From contig NZ_CVTD020000015.1 in assembly GCF_002904165.1 (NCBI RefSeq), positions 124,001-188,000 of the forward strand: DNA of 64,000 bases, given 5' to 3'. Positions 26,712 to 36,118 of the stretch are shown here, in pieces. A program made the translations under genes and the position numbers. Position 1 is the stretch's first letter. The number at the start of each line of letters is the position of its first letter. The DNA is from Herbinix hemicellulosilytica (lineage in GTDB: Bacteria > Bacillota > Clostridia > Lachnospirales > Lachnospiraceae). The notes beneath the pieces were generated by a model. The model was not told the origin of the DNA and ran no database searches. It saw only the letters and a list, made by a program, of their open reading frames with translations.

Positions 26712-27590
26712 ATGAGGCGAAGGAAAGGTTTTCGTTTTAATCCTAAACATGGACTAATTGCAGGGGTAATACTGTGTCTTATCCTTATTATATTATCGTT
26801 CCGCTTCGGCGAACTGTTTTATCCGGTAAGAAATGCGGTAGGCACGGTAATCACGCCCATGCAGAAGGGTATAAATACCGTCGGAATATTTATTGCCGAC
26901 AAACTCGAAACTTTAAAAAGCATTCGTGAACTTACCGAAGAAAATAAAAGGCTGAAAGAGCAAGTCAGCGTTCTTTCCTATGAGAATAAACTGCTTTTGC
27001 AAAACAAATACGAACTTGACGAGCTTAGGAAATTGTATGAACTTGATCAAAAATACCTGGATTATCCCAAAGTCGCTGCCCGTATCATTGATAAGGATAC
27101 CAACAACTGGTATAATGTTTTTACCATAGACAAGGGTACCAAAGACGGCCTGGCAGTTGACATGAATGTTATGGCAGGCAACGGCCTTGTTGGTATTATT
27201 ACCGAATGCTATTATAATCATGCCAAAGTTAGGGCAATAATCGACGATAAAAGTGCGATTTGGGGAATGTTTTTAAAGACTTCCGATACCTGCCTTGTTC
27301 AGGGCGACTTAAAATTAATGGAAGACGGTAAAATCCGTGTAAGTTTTATCAGTAAAGATGCCGAAATAGAAGACGGATATGAAGTGGTTACAGCCCATAC
27401 AAGTCCGAAATACCTTCAGGGCATCTTAATCGGTTATGTCAGTGATATAAAACTTGATTCCAACAACATGACAAAAACAGCTTATCTTACACCGGCTGTT
27501 GATTTTCAAAGGCTAAGTGAGGTTCTTATTATAACGGAGCTAAAAGAGCCTCTGCTAAAAGAACCTCCCGAGAATGCAATAAACGAATAG
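26712..27590 (+). CDS. mreC: Rod shape-determining protein MreC
   Basis: 292 aa single-pass membrane protein linking MreB to the wall synthases. One N-terminal membrane segment (about 15-33), a coiled-coil region (about 65-110, rich in Leu/Glu/Lys heptads such as LTEENKRLKEQVSVLSYENK), and a beta-rich extracellular domain with VMAGNGLVGIITE. TAGGAG precedes the ATG. Confidence 0.95.
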   Translation: MRRRKGFRFNPKHGLIAGVILCLILIILSFRFGELFYPVRNAVGTVITPMQKGINTVGIFIADKLETLKSIRELTEENKRLKEQVSVLSYENKLLLQNKYELDELRKLYELDQKYLDYPKVAARIIDKDTNNWYNVFTIDKGTKDGLAVDMNVMAGNGLVGIITECYYNHAKVRAIIDDKSAIWGMFLKTSDTCLVQGDLKLMEDGKIRVSFISKDAEIEDGYEVVTAHTSPKYLQGILIGYVSDIKLDSNNMTKTAYLTPAVDFQRLSEVLIITELKEPLLKEPPENAINE

Positions 27591-27606
27591 TAAAGAGGTA
27601 TGCATT

Positions 27607-28113
27607 TTGAAACGGGCTATAATATATTTCTTAGAAATCATCATATGTTTTGTTTTGCAAAGTTCATTATATCAGTTTATAAACTTGGCAAATGTCATGC
27701 CAAATCTGCTTATTATACTTGTTGTGGCTACCGCTTATATGAGGGGCAAAACTACAGGAATGACAGTCGGCTTTTTTTCCGGCCTTTTGGTTGATATCCA
27801 ATTCGGAAACCTTATCGGGCTTTATGCACTCCTTATGATGCTAATTGGATATGTGGCCGGCTTTGCCAATAAAATATATTCCAGGGACGACTATACGCTT
27901 CCCCTCTTTTTTATAGCTATAGCCGATTTTGTATATCAGTTTTTATATTATATTTTAGAGTTTTTAATTCGGGGCAGATTGGATTTCCTGTATTATCTGC
28001 GGGCAAAAATTCTTCCCGAAATTATTTATACCGTGGCAGTTTCCGTAATCCTATACAAGCTGCTGCATATGATTAACCATTGTCTGGACCGGAATGAAAA
28101 TGAGGAGGAATAA
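27607..28113 (+). CDS. mreD: Rod shape-determining protein MreD
   Basis: 168 aa polytopic membrane protein with about five hydrophobic segments and the family motif PNLLIILVVATAYMRG. The start is TTG at 27607 with AGAGG upstream. Only two bases separate its stop from the PBP2 start, so translation is probably coupled. Confidence 0.92.
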   Translation: MKRAIIYFLEIIICFVLQSSLYQFINLANVMPNLLIILVVATAYMRGKTTGMTVGFFSGLLVDIQFGNLIGLYALLMMLIGYVAGFANKIYSRDDYTLPLFFIAIADFVYQFLYYILEFLIRGRLDFLYYLRAKILPEIIYTVAVSVILYKLLHMINHCLDRNENEEE

Positions 28114-28115
28114 AC

Positions 28116-30965
28116 TTGTTTGACGTTTTTCTTGATGCCATAAAACGCTTAATTAAATCAAGGCTGCTATTTATCGCACTTATATATATGGTGCTTTTTG
28201 GCGTCATTGTCCACCGGTTATTTGTCCTGCAGATAGTGGAAGGCCCTACCCATGCCGAGGAATATGAATATAAGAATACGGTCAGCAGGGAAATTAAAAG
28301 TACCAGGGGAAATATCTACGATCGTAACGGAATGCTTTTAGCTTCCAATACCTTATCTTATTCCGTTGTTATGGAAGATACTTCTGAAATCACATCCAAT
28401 GCGCAGAGAAATGCAGTTATTTATAAACTGATTCAAATTATAGAAAAAAACGGGGATACCTTGGACAACCCTTTTTATATTATTCATACGGGAAATGGGG
28501 AATTTGAATTTACCGTAACAGGATCAGCCCTTACCCGTTTTAAAAAGAATGTTTATGCCTATGCTCTGGAAAATAATCAGCTAACCGAAGAGCAGCAGAA
28601 TGCCACCGCAAAAGATGTTTATTATTTTTTAAAGGACGGATCCAAGAAATATCCTATGTTCGGGATATCCGACGAATATTCGATAGAGGATACCTTAAAA
28701 ATTATGAGTGTCCGCTATGCCTTGTTTAACAATTACCCCAAATACAATCAGATTACGGTGGCATCCAATGTTTCCGAAGGCACTGTAGCCATGATTATGG
28801 AAAATATCGCAGATCTTCCCGGTGTTCAGATAAAGCAGGAAACAAAAAGGGTATATCATGACAGTTTATATTTTGCTCACATGCTTGGTTACACAGGCCT
28901 TATTAATGCGGAAGAACTGGATAAATTAAACTCCGAAGCAGGCGAAGAGTATTACAATTCAACAGATATTGTCGGTAAAACCGGAATTGAAAAAGAATTT
29001 GAAGAATATTTAAGAGGATCAAAAGGCAGCGAAATAGTCACCGTTAACGAAAACGGGAAAGTAATCGGGGTTGTGGACAGAAAAGATCCGCTTGCGGGCA
29101 ACGACTTGTACCTGACTATCGACGGCAACCTGCAGAAAGCCGCATATCATATCCTTGAAAAACGCATTGCAGGTATTTTACTTGAACACCTTACACCCGA
29201 TCTCGATTACGGTACAAAAGGGGAGAGTGCCAGCAATATAAAAACTCCCATTTATGAAGTATATTTCGCCCTTATAGACAATAACATAATCGATATTGAA
29301 AGATTGTCGGCTCCTAACGCCACATCACTGGAAAAGCAGATTTACAATAAATTTATAGATGCCAGAAATGAAATTTTTTCAAGGCTTAATACTTTACTTG
29401 CACCGGACAATGAAACCACAAACAACAAAGCCGGGGATATGGAGGAATACCTTGATTATATCTATGATATCCTTGTCGACAATAATGTTATTCTTATAGA
29501 TAAAATTGATAAGGATGATGTTACCCTTCGTTCTTATCAAAACGACAGGATTTCATTAAGCAAATTTTTACAGTACGCTATTGCGAATAATTATGTGGAC
29601 CTAAATAAACTGGATGTTGATACTTACTACAGCTCGGAAGAATTATATCAGAAATTATTGAATTATACTCTGGAACTTTTGGAAGCTGATAGCACTTTTA
29701 ATAAAAAAATATACCGCTATTTGGTGTTTTCGTATAAATTGTCGGGAACTGAAATTTGTCTTTTATTATTTGACCAAGGTGTGTTAGAATATAATGAAGA
29801 AGATATTCAAAAATTAAAGTCCGGCGCTGTTTCCGCGTATAAATTCATGGAAGCAAAAATCCGGTCTCTGGAAATAACACCGGCAATGCTGGCTTTGGAA
29901 CCGTGCAGCGGCTCCATTGTTGTTACCGATGTAAATACCGGCAATGTTCTTGCCATGGTAACATATCCAAGCTACGACAATAATAAACTGGCAAACAAGG
30001 TAGATCCCGATTATTACGAATGGCTGTATACAGATAAATCCCTGCCGTGGATGAACAGGCCGACCATGCAGCTTACCGCTCCGGGATCGACTTTTAAGAT
30101 GGTAACATCAATTGCCGGTCTTGAAGAAGGGGTTATAACCCCCCACGAAAAAATAAATGACTTGGGCATTTTCGAGAAGATTTCCCTTCCCGCCAAATGC
30201 CATATCTATCCCCGTTCGCACGGTGCCGTTGACATTTCCAATGCTTTAAAAGTATCCTGCAACTATTATTTTTATGAAACAGGTTTTAGGCTCAGCATAG
30301 ACAGTAACGGGGAATTCAATGAGCAATTAGGTTTAAGCAGAATAAAAAACTATGCCTCCCTCTTAGGGCTTGACACCAAATCCGGTGTTGAAGTAGGAGA
30401 GGCTATGCCGAATGTTTCCGATAAGGATCCTGTCCGCAGTGCCATCGGTCAAGGAACTAATCTGTACACTCCGGTACAGTTATCAAGATATGTTACCACC
30501 TTGGCCAACCGCGGTACCAACTATAAACTGACATTAATAAACCGCATCATAAGTAAAGACGGAAAGATTGTTTTCAAAAATGAGCCTCAGGTTTACAAAG
30601 ATTTGAGTTCTGTTAAGAACACGACCTGGGACAGCATCTTAAAAGGAATGTATATGGTTACCAATGAGCAAAGGGGATCCGTTTATGGGCTTTACGGTAA
30701 TTTTGGCGTTACCGTAGCCGGTAAAACCGGAACCTCTCAGATAAGTTTAAGCAAACCGAACAACGCATTGTTTATATCTTTTGCCCCTTATGAAAAGCCT
30801 GAAATATCTGTGACCGTAGTCATTCCCAACGGTCATACGTCGGGTAATGCTGCGGAAACAGCCAGAGATATATATCAGCTGTACTTTAACCTGGAAAATG
30901 AGGAAAAATTAACTTCCAGGGAAGCATCATTGCCGGAAAATGACAGTGCGGCTTTTTCGGATTAA
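28116..30965 (+). CDS. mrdA: Penicillin-binding protein 2, elongation transpeptidase with large insertion
   Basis: Class B PBP of 949 aa that cross-links sidewall peptidoglycan with RodA. One N-terminal membrane segment (about 17-38), the pedestal domain (SREIKSTRGNIYDRNG), then a transpeptidase domain with S658 in GSTFK, the SxN motif S714-C715-N716 and K870-T871-G872. Usual PBP2 proteins are 600-750 aa. The excess is a helical, acidic block at about residues 355-590 between the pedestal and the catalytic domain. TTG start with GAGGAGG upstream. The gene closes the mre cluster. Confidence 0.95.
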   Translation: MFDVFLDAIKRLIKSRLLFIALIYMVLFGVIVHRLFVLQIVEGPTHAEEYEYKNTVSREIKSTRGNIYDRNGMLLASNTLSYSVVMEDTSEITSNAQRNAVIYKLIQIIEKNGDTLDNPFYIIHTGNGEFEFTVTGSALTRFKKNVYAYALENNQLTEEQQNATAKDVYYFLKDGSKKYPMFGISDEYSIEDTLKIMSVRYALFNNYPKYNQITVASNVSEGTVAMIMENIADLPGVQIKQETKRVYHDSLYFAHMLGYTGLINAEELDKLNSEAGEEYYNSTDIVGKTGIEKEFEEYLRGSKGSEIVTVNENGKVIGVVDRKDPLAGNDLYLTIDGNLQKAAYHILEKRIAGILLEHLTPDLDYGTKGESASNIKTPIYEVYFALIDNNIIDIERLSAPNATSLEKQIYNKFIDARNEIFSRLNTLLAPDNETTNNKAGDMEEYLDYIYDILVDNNVILIDKIDKDDVTLRSYQNDRISLSKFLQYAIANNYVDLNKLDVDTYYSSEELYQKLLNYTLELLEADSTFNKKIYRYLVFSYKLSGTEICLLLFDQGVLEYNEEDIQKLKSGAVSAYKFMEAKIRSLEITPAMLALEPCSGSIVVTDVNTGNVLAMVTYPSYDNNKLANKVDPDYYEWLYTDKSLPWMNRPTMQLTAPGSTFKMVTSIAGLEEGVITPHEKINDLGIFEKISLPAKCHIYPRSHGAVDISNALKVSCNYYFYETGFRLSIDSNGEFNEQLGLSRIKNYASLLGLDTKSGVEVGEAMPNVSDKDPVRSAIGQGTNLYTPVQLSRYVTTLANRGTNYKLTLINRIISKDGKIVFKNEPQVYKDLSSVKNTTWDSILKGMYMVTNEQRGSVYGLYGNFGVTVAGKTGTSQISLSKPNNALFISFAPYEKPEISVTVVIPNGHTSGNAAETARDIYQLYFNLENEEKLTSREASLPENDSAAFSD

Positions 30966-30993
30966 TTATTAATTCAAAATTAAGGAGATAACA

Positions 30994-31668
30994 ATGAAAG
31001 CTGTTGACAATTCTGTTATTATAAAAGGCAATAATTACGGTATCATTGTTGTTCTGGATCCGGAACTAAGCTTCGATGAGTTAAAAGAGAAAGTAGCAAA
31101 TAAATTCAAAGAATCAAGCAAGTTTTTTAAAGACGCAAAATTGGCGATAAGTTTTGAAGGACGAAAATTAACTAATGAAGAACAAAGGGATATTTTGGAT
31201 ATAATTGGGCAAAATACTGATATGCACATTGTTTGTGTTATAGAAAACGATCCTGAAAAAGAAAAAGTATTTAAAAAAACCCTTGAACAAAAACTTATGG
31301 AACTTGAAAACAACACCGGTCAATTCTATAAGGGCATTTTGCGTTCGGGAACTTCCCTGGAGTTTGAAACCAGTGTTGTTATTATCGGTGATGTAAATAA
31401 CGGAGCAAGGGTAGTTTCCAAAGGAAATATAGTAGTTCTCGGTTCCCTAAAAGGAACTGCATTTGCCGGAGCTTGCGGCAATACCGATGCTTTTGTTATA
31501 GCTCTTGATATGAGGCCTACACAAATCCGGATTGCAGATACCATTGCCAGATCTCCGGATAAACCGATGAAAGACGCAGAAAAAGAACCTAAAATAGCCT
31601 TTTTGGAAGACGGCAATATTTATATTGAACCGCTTTCAAAAAATATCCTAAATGATATACGTCTATAA
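30994..31668 (+). CDS. minC: Septum site-determining protein MinC
   Basis: 224 aa FtsZ polymerisation inhibitor. The N-terminal domain (about 1-100) has the alpha/beta pattern of the family; the C-terminal half is the Gly-rich beta-helix with SVVIIGDVNNGARVVSKGNI and VVLGSLKGTAFAG. AAGGAG precedes the ATG. It follows PBP2 by 28 bases. A 187-base gap with a small hairpin separates it from minD. Confidence 0.94.
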   Translation: MKAVDNSVIIKGNNYGIIVVLDPELSFDELKEKVANKFKESSKFFKDAKLAISFEGRKLTNEEQRDILDIIGQNTDMHIVCVIENDPEKEKVFKKTLEQKLMELENNTGQFYKGILRSGTSLEFETSVVIIGDVNNGARVVSKGNIVVLGSLKGTAFAGACGNTDAFVIALDMRPTQIRIADTIARSPDKPMKDAEKEPKIAFLEDGNIYIEPLSKNILNDIRL

Positions 31669-31762
31669 CAATCTAATTATTTAATTCAGTTGTTTTATAA
31701 TAATTTTTCAATATTGTATCTGCATAAATTTAAAATTATTTATATAATAATTACGCTATTTA

Positions 31763-31782
31763 ACAAGCAGCCTGCTGCTTGT
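31763..31782 (+). promoter_or_regulatory. Short perfect hairpin between minC and minD
   Basis: ACAAGCAGC / GCTGCTTGT, nine-base arms with a two-base centre and no T-run after it. It could affect mRNA processing or partial termination between minC and minD; nothing shows which. Confidence 0.5.
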
Positions 31783-31855
31783 CAATTAAGAATATATATA
31801 TATAAATTTTGAAATACAGGAGGCAATGCCTCAATTTCGGACTGGAGGATAATAT

Positions 31856-32644
31856 ATGGGAGAAGTTATAGTTATTACATCTGGAAAAGGCGGTGTAGGA
31901 AAAACTACAACCACCGCCAATGTCGGTACAGGCCTGGCAATGCTTGAAAAAAAGGTTGTACTGATTGACACAGACATTGGTCTTAGAAACCTGGATGTTG
32001 TCATGGGACTGGAAAACCGGATTGTATACAATCTGGTGGATGTAATCGAAGGAACCTGCCGGATACGTAATGCCCTGATTAAGGACAAGCGTTATCCTAA
32101 CCTGTATTTATTGCCTTCCGCACAAACCAGAGATAAAAATGCGGTTACACCGGAACAAATGAAAAAGTTAACAGACGAATTAAGAGAGGAGTTTGATTAC
32201 ATATTATTGGACTGTCCGGCCGGTATTGAACAGGGCTTTCGCAATGCGATAGCCGGAGCCGACAGAGCAATAGTTGTTACCACCCCTGAAGTTTCGGCTG
32301 TAAGAGATGCAGACCGTATTATTGGTTTGTTGGAAGCCAATGATATGAAAGACATACGTTTAATAGTAAACAGAATTCGCATGGATATGGTAAAACGCGG
32401 AGATATGATGTCCAGCGATGATGTATGCGAAATACTTGCTATTGATTTAATCGGAGTCGTCCCGGATGATGAGAACATTGTCATATCCACAAACCAGGGT
32501 GAGCCGCTTGTAGGTTCAGATTCTTTGGCGGGACGAGCTTATATGAACATAGCAAGAAGAATAATGGGAGAAGATATTCCTTATCTTGATTTAAACGAGA
32601 AGAGTTCCTTCTTCAGCAAACTTTTTGGTAAACACAAGAGATAA
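31856..32644 (+). CDS. minD: Septum site-determining ATPase MinD
   Basis: 262 aa membrane-binding ATPase that carries MinC. The deviant Walker A GKGGVGKTT starts at residue 10 with the signature K11; DTDIGLRNLD and LLDCPAGIE follow. The C-terminus (FSKLFGKHKR) is an amphipathic, basic membrane-targeting helix. GGAGG precedes the ATG. minE follows 15 bases later. Confidence 0.97.
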   Translation: MGEVIVITSGKGGVGKTTTTANVGTGLAMLEKKVVLIDTDIGLRNLDVVMGLENRIVYNLVDVIEGTCRIRNALIKDKRYPNLYLLPSAQTRDKNAVTPEQMKKLTDELREEFDYILLDCPAGIEQGFRNAIAGADRAIVVTTPEVSAVRDADRIIGLLEANDMKDIRLIVNRIRMDMVKRGDMMSSDDVCEILAIDLIGVVPDDENIVISTNQGEPLVGSDSLAGRAYMNIARRIMGEDIPYLDLNEKSSFFSKLFGKHKR

Positions 32645-32659
32645 TAGGGGAGGTATAAC

Positions 32660-32935
32660 ATGGGTCTGGCTGATTTTTTCAGAAAAAAAGGAAGCAGCAG
32701 CGTTGCGAAAGATAGGTTAAAACTGGTTCTGGTTTCTGACCGGGCAGGTTGTTCACCTGAAATAATGGAACAAATAAAAAATGATATTATACATGTCATT
32801 TCAAAATATATAGAAATAGACTTAGAAGGGCTTGATATTAAGATTACGCAGACAGAATCGGAAACCAATAACGGAGCGGTTCCGGCTCTGTTTGCAAGTA
32901 TTCCCATAAAGGATATGAAGTCTGCTAAGAAATAA
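32660..32935 (+). CDS. minE: Cell division topological factor MinE
   Basis: 91 aa activator of the MinD ATPase. The MinD-binding stretch (RLKLVLVSDRAGCSPEIMEQ) and the dimerisation region (DIIHVISKYIEID) are clear. GGGGAGG precedes the ATG. Its presence implies pole-to-pole oscillation rather than the static MinJ/DivIVA system of Bacillus. Confidence 0.95.
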   Translation: MGLADFFRKKGSSSVAKDRLKLVLVSDRAGCSPEIMEQIKNDIIHVISKYIEIDLEGLDIKITQTESETNNGAVPALFASIPIKDMKSAKK

Positions 32936-32946
32936 GGATGTTTAAA

Positions 32947-34059
32947 ATGCTGGCATTTAAAAATTATGACTTTAAGAAGTATAATATATCCTTGCTTGTG
33001 GTAGTCACCATGCTGATTTCAATCGGCATATTTTTGATTAAACAGGTTAGGCCGGATGATTATAAGAAGCAGATTATTGGTTTAATTGGCGGGCTTTTAT
33101 TAGCCATTATTGTTTCTTTGATAGATTACCACTTTATAGCTAAGTTTTACATTGTATTATATTTGATTAACCTGGTTTTGCTTTTGCTGGTAAAATTTAT
33201 AGGTGTAGAACACAATAATGCGCAAAGATGGCTGGATTTGAAATTCTTTGAATTGCAGCCCTCGGAGCTTACAAAGATTATCCTTATAATATTTTTTGCA
33301 AAAGTCTTAACCATGTTTGAACATAAGATAAATAACGGCATTTTTCTTTTGATTATAATTATATTAATGGCCGTTCCGACTTATTTGATACTTACTCAGA
33401 CCGACTTATCAACCAGCATAGTTCTTATGACGGTTTTTGCCATGATTGTTTTTTCTGCGGGACTTAGCTGGAAGATAATACTGCCGCTTCTTATAATCGG
33501 AATTCCGGGATTTTTCGGACTTTTCTGGTACGTACAGCAGGATTATCAAAAGCTGCTTACTCATTACCAGCAGCAAAGAATACTTTCCATCTTAAATCCC
33601 GAAGCATATCCGGCCACCATGTACCAGCAGGAGAATTCCGTTCAGGCTATCGGTTCGGGGCAATTGACAGGAAAACTTTTTTCAGACAATTCTACAGCAC
33701 TACGTGGTTACAGACATGTTCCTGTCGCAGAAAGTGATTTCATATTCTCCGTAGCAGGTGAAGAGCTTGGTTTTATAGGATGCTGTTTTATACTTTCACT
33801 GTTTGCATTCATAATATATACTTGCCTTTCCACAGCCAGAAAAGCTCAGGATAAAATGGGTATGCTTATAGCTGTGGGCATAGCATCCATGTTTGCCTTC
33901 CAAATCTTTGTAAATATAGGTGTTGTTACGGCATTACTTCCCAATACGGGAATACCTCTTCCTTTCTTAAGTTCCGGACTAAGCTCACTAGCAAGCAGCA
34001 TGATAGCCATCGGTTTAATTATAAATGTTCGTCTGCAGCAGAAAAAAATAATGAGATAG
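32947..34059 (+). CDS. rodA: RodA/FtsW family glycan polymerase
   Basis: About 370 aa SEDS protein with ten or so membrane segments that polymerises lipid II with PBP2. Family motifs: AQRWLDLKFFELQPSELTKI, LTQTDLSTSIVL, VPVAESDFIFSVAGEELGF and TGIPLPFLSSG. I prefer ATG 32947, nine bases after the AAGGA at 32933-32937; the in-frame ATG at 32938 abuts that site. The location right after minE fits RodA. mgsA follows 12 bases downstream. Confidence 0.93.
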   Translation: MLAFKNYDFKKYNISLLVVVTMLISIGIFLIKQVRPDDYKKQIIGLIGGLLLAIIVSLIDYHFIAKFYIVLYLINLVLLLLVKFIGVEHNNAQRWLDLKFFELQPSELTKIILIIFFAKVLTMFEHKINNGIFLLIIIILMAVPTYLILTQTDLSTSIVLMTVFAMIVFSAGLSWKIILPLLIIGIPGFFGLFWYVQQDYQKLLTHYQQQRILSILNPEAYPATMYQQENSVQAIGSGQLTGKLFSDNSTALRGYRHVPVAESDFIFSVAGEELGFIGCCFILSLFAFIIYTCLSTARKAQDKMGMLIAVGIASMFAFQIFVNIGVVTALLPNTGIPLPFLSSGLSSLASSMIAIGLIINVRLQQKKIMR

Positions 34060-34071
34060 GAGGTTTTTAAC

Positions 34072-34470
34072 TTGAATATAGGTATGATTGCCCATGATGC
34101 AAAAAAGAAGCTTATGCAGAATTTATGCATTGCATATCGCGGCATATTAAGTAAACACACCCTGTATGCTACCGGTACTACCGGACGGTTAATAGAAGAA
34201 GTCACAAACCTGACAGTTCACAAATATCTTGCAGGGCATTTGGGCGGAACTCAGCAACTGGGAACACAGATTGAACATAATCAGATAGATTTGGTTATAT
34301 TTTTGCGTGATCCTTTATCTCCGAAATCCCATGAACCGGATTTCAACAATATTTCTCAACTTTGTGACAAATATAATATCCCGCTGGCAACAAATCTGGC
34401 TACAGCAGAACTTTTAATTAAAGCTCTGGAGCGGGGAGATCTTGATTGGAGAGAATTATATAAATCATAA
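34072..34470 (+). CDS. mgsA: Methylglyoxal synthase
   Basis: 132 aa enzyme converting dihydroxyacetone phosphate to methylglyoxal and phosphate. Motifs: IAHDAKKKLM, the phosphate-binding TGTTGRLIEE, HLGGTQQLGTQI and the catalytic region DLVIFLRDPLSP. TTG start with AGGAGG upstream. It is 12 bases after rodA, so it is transcribed with division and shape genes, an order shared by several Clostridia. Confidence 0.96.
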   Translation: MNIGMIAHDAKKKLMQNLCIAYRGILSKHTLYATGTTGRLIEEVTNLTVHKYLAGHLGGTQQLGTQIEHNQIDLVIFLRDPLSPKSHEPDFNNISQLCDKYNIPLATNLATAELLIKALERGDLDWRELYKS

Positions 34471-34511
34471 ACTAATCATTAATGCAATAAATATACAAAG
34501 GATGGTTTAAA

Positions 34512-35477
34512 TTGAAAAAACGGTGTCTGCTTATACCAATTTTAATTACAACTATCATACTGGGAGGCTGCCGTAAATCTTCCGATCAATTCTTTTCGTA
34601 TAAAGACAATATTATATCTGTTCAAACTGAATGGGGTATAGAATTATCGGAAAACGAATTTTTTGCCGAAAATCTGGTAAAACTGTCTGATGAAGATTAC
34701 GGTATAAACGATGATTATGTAAGCGGAGAGGCCGCTTTGCTTTTTGATATAACAAACAAAGAGGTCCTTTATGCCAAAAATCCTTATGAAAAATTATATC
34801 CTGCAAGCCTTACCAAGCTAATGACTGCTTTAGTTGTACTAAAGAGGGGAGAATTGACAGATACCGTTACTGTAAGTTATAACGCATCCCATATACCTGT
34901 TCCGGGTGCAAAGGTTTGCGGATTTGAAGAAGGAGATGTCCTTACTTTAGAATCTTTGCTTTACTGCCTTTTGGTTTACTCCGGAAACGATGCCGGTATA
35001 GCCATAGCAGAGCATATGAGCGGAAGTGAAGAAGCATTTGTAAAACTTATGAACCAGGAAGCACAAAAAATCGGAGCAGTTCATACTAACTTTGTAAATT
35101 CCCACGGTTTGCATGATGACAATCATTATACAACAGCATATGATATGTATTTGATATTTAACGAACTGATAAAATACGATACTTTTTTAAATATCATAAA
35201 TCAAAATTCTTATAAAGCAGAATATCAGGACAGAAACGGGAACAAAAAAACTGTAACCTTTAGGACTACCAATCTGTATCTAACCGATGAAAAAACTCCT
35301 CCTGAAAATCTTCAAATTATAGGCGGCAAAACAGGATCCACATCAAAAGCCGGAAATTGCCTTATATTACTGTCTAAGGACGGCGAAAACAACCAATATA
35401 TATCATTGGTCCTTAAAGCTTCAGGCAGTGACAAATTATATTCTGATATGTCTAATTTATTTTTATTGATTAAATAG
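34512..35477 (+). CDS. Lipoprotein D-alanyl-D-alanine carboxypeptidase (S11)
   Basis: 321 aa penicillin-sensitive carboxypeptidase that removes the terminal D-Ala of stem peptides. Active-site motifs: S99-x-x-K102 (SLTK), S157-G158-N159, and K273-T274-G275. Unlike most DacF proteins it has a lipobox (ILGGC, Cys 20), so it should be lipid-anchored, and it ends soon after the catalytic domain without the usual C-terminal beta domain. TTG start with AAAGGATG upstream. Confidence 0.92.
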   Translation: MKKRCLLIPILITTIILGGCRKSSDQFFSYKDNIISVQTEWGIELSENEFFAENLVKLSDEDYGINDDYVSGEAALLFDITNKEVLYAKNPYEKLYPASLTKLMTALVVLKRGELTDTVTVSYNASHIPVPGAKVCGFEEGDVLTLESLLYCLLVYSGNDAGIAIAEHMSGSEEAFVKLMNQEAQKIGAVHTNFVNSHGLHDDNHYTTAYDMYLIFNELIKYDTFLNIINQNSYKAEYQDRNGNKKTVTFRTTNLYLTDEKTPPENLQIIGGKTGSTSKAGNCLILLSKDGENNQYISLVLKASGSDKLYSDMSNLFLLIK

Positions 35478-35522
35478 ATAGTTTTTATGTAATCTGCTCT
35501 TTAGATACTGATAATTTTCTCA

Positions 35523-35551
35523 AAAATATTATTTATTTTTAATAATATTTT
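35523..35551 (+). terminator. AT-only terminator hairpin after the carboxypeptidase gene
   Basis: Eleven-base perfect stem AAAATATTATT (35523-35533) / AATAATATTTT (35541-35551) with a seven-base loop. All A-T pairs, so termination strength is uncertain. Confidence 0.5.
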
Positions 35552-35600
35552 GGATTATATAATCGTTATTATTGTAAATTCTACACTGATAGAATCCATT

Positions 35601-35630
35601 TTGATATTGTTTTTCCGTTAAATTTATAAT
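35601..35630 (+). promoter_or_regulatory. Sigma-A type promoter for the P-loop protein gene
   Basis: TTGATA at 35601-35606, an 18-base spacer and a perfect TATAAT at 35625-35630, about 70 bases before the start. Confidence 0.6.
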
Positions 35631-35698
35631 ATAATGATTATGTAAGATAATATTTTTTAACAAATATAACAAAACTTTATTATAAGGAGGAGATTACT

Positions 35699-36118
35699 AT
35701 GATACAGATTATCTCAGGCGAGAAGGGCAAAGGAAAGACCAAAATCCTTCTTGATAAGGTTAACAAGGAAGTCCAGACCGCCAAAGGCAGTGTTGTGTAT
35801 CTGGATAAAAACAATAAGCATATGTATGAACTCTCCAATAAGATAAGATTGATAAATGTTTCGGATTATCAGATAGAAAATCATAATCAGTTCTTAGGTT
35901 TCCTCTGCGGTATCATTTCTTGTGATCATGATATTGAATATATATATTTAGATAGTTTCTTAACCATTGCTCATGTCGATAAGGATAATATAGATGACGT
36001 ATTTAAAAAACTAGAACGCATTTCAAAGCAATTCAAAGTAAACTTTTGTGTAAGCATTTCTCTAAACCATGATCAAATCCCTGAATTTATGAAAGAAAAT
36101 GTAATAGTGGCATTGTAA
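35699..36118 (+). CDS. Small P-loop ATP-binding protein of unknown function
   Basis: 139 aa. The N-terminus has a clear Walker A, GEKGKGKT at residues 7-14, and IEYIYLDSF with D85 could be Walker B. No other domain follows, so it is a minimal P-loop fold. I do not recognise the family beyond that; similar short proteins occur in Lachnospiraceae. AAGGAGG precedes the ATG, and it has its own promoter. No partner gene is adjacent. Confidence 0.75.
   Translation: MIQIISGEKGKGKTKILLDKVNKEVQTAKGSVVYLDKNNKHMYELSNKIRLINVSDYQIENHNQFLGFLCGIISCDHDIEYIYLDSFLTIAHVDKDNIDDVFKKLERISKQFKVNFCVSISLNHDQIPEFMKENVIVAL

Noticed and set aside
31826-31852. Eight-codon ORF with AGGAGG just before minD
   Set aside because: Only three bases lie between the site and the ATG, and the ORF ends in the minD ribosome binding site; more likely chance than a leader peptide.
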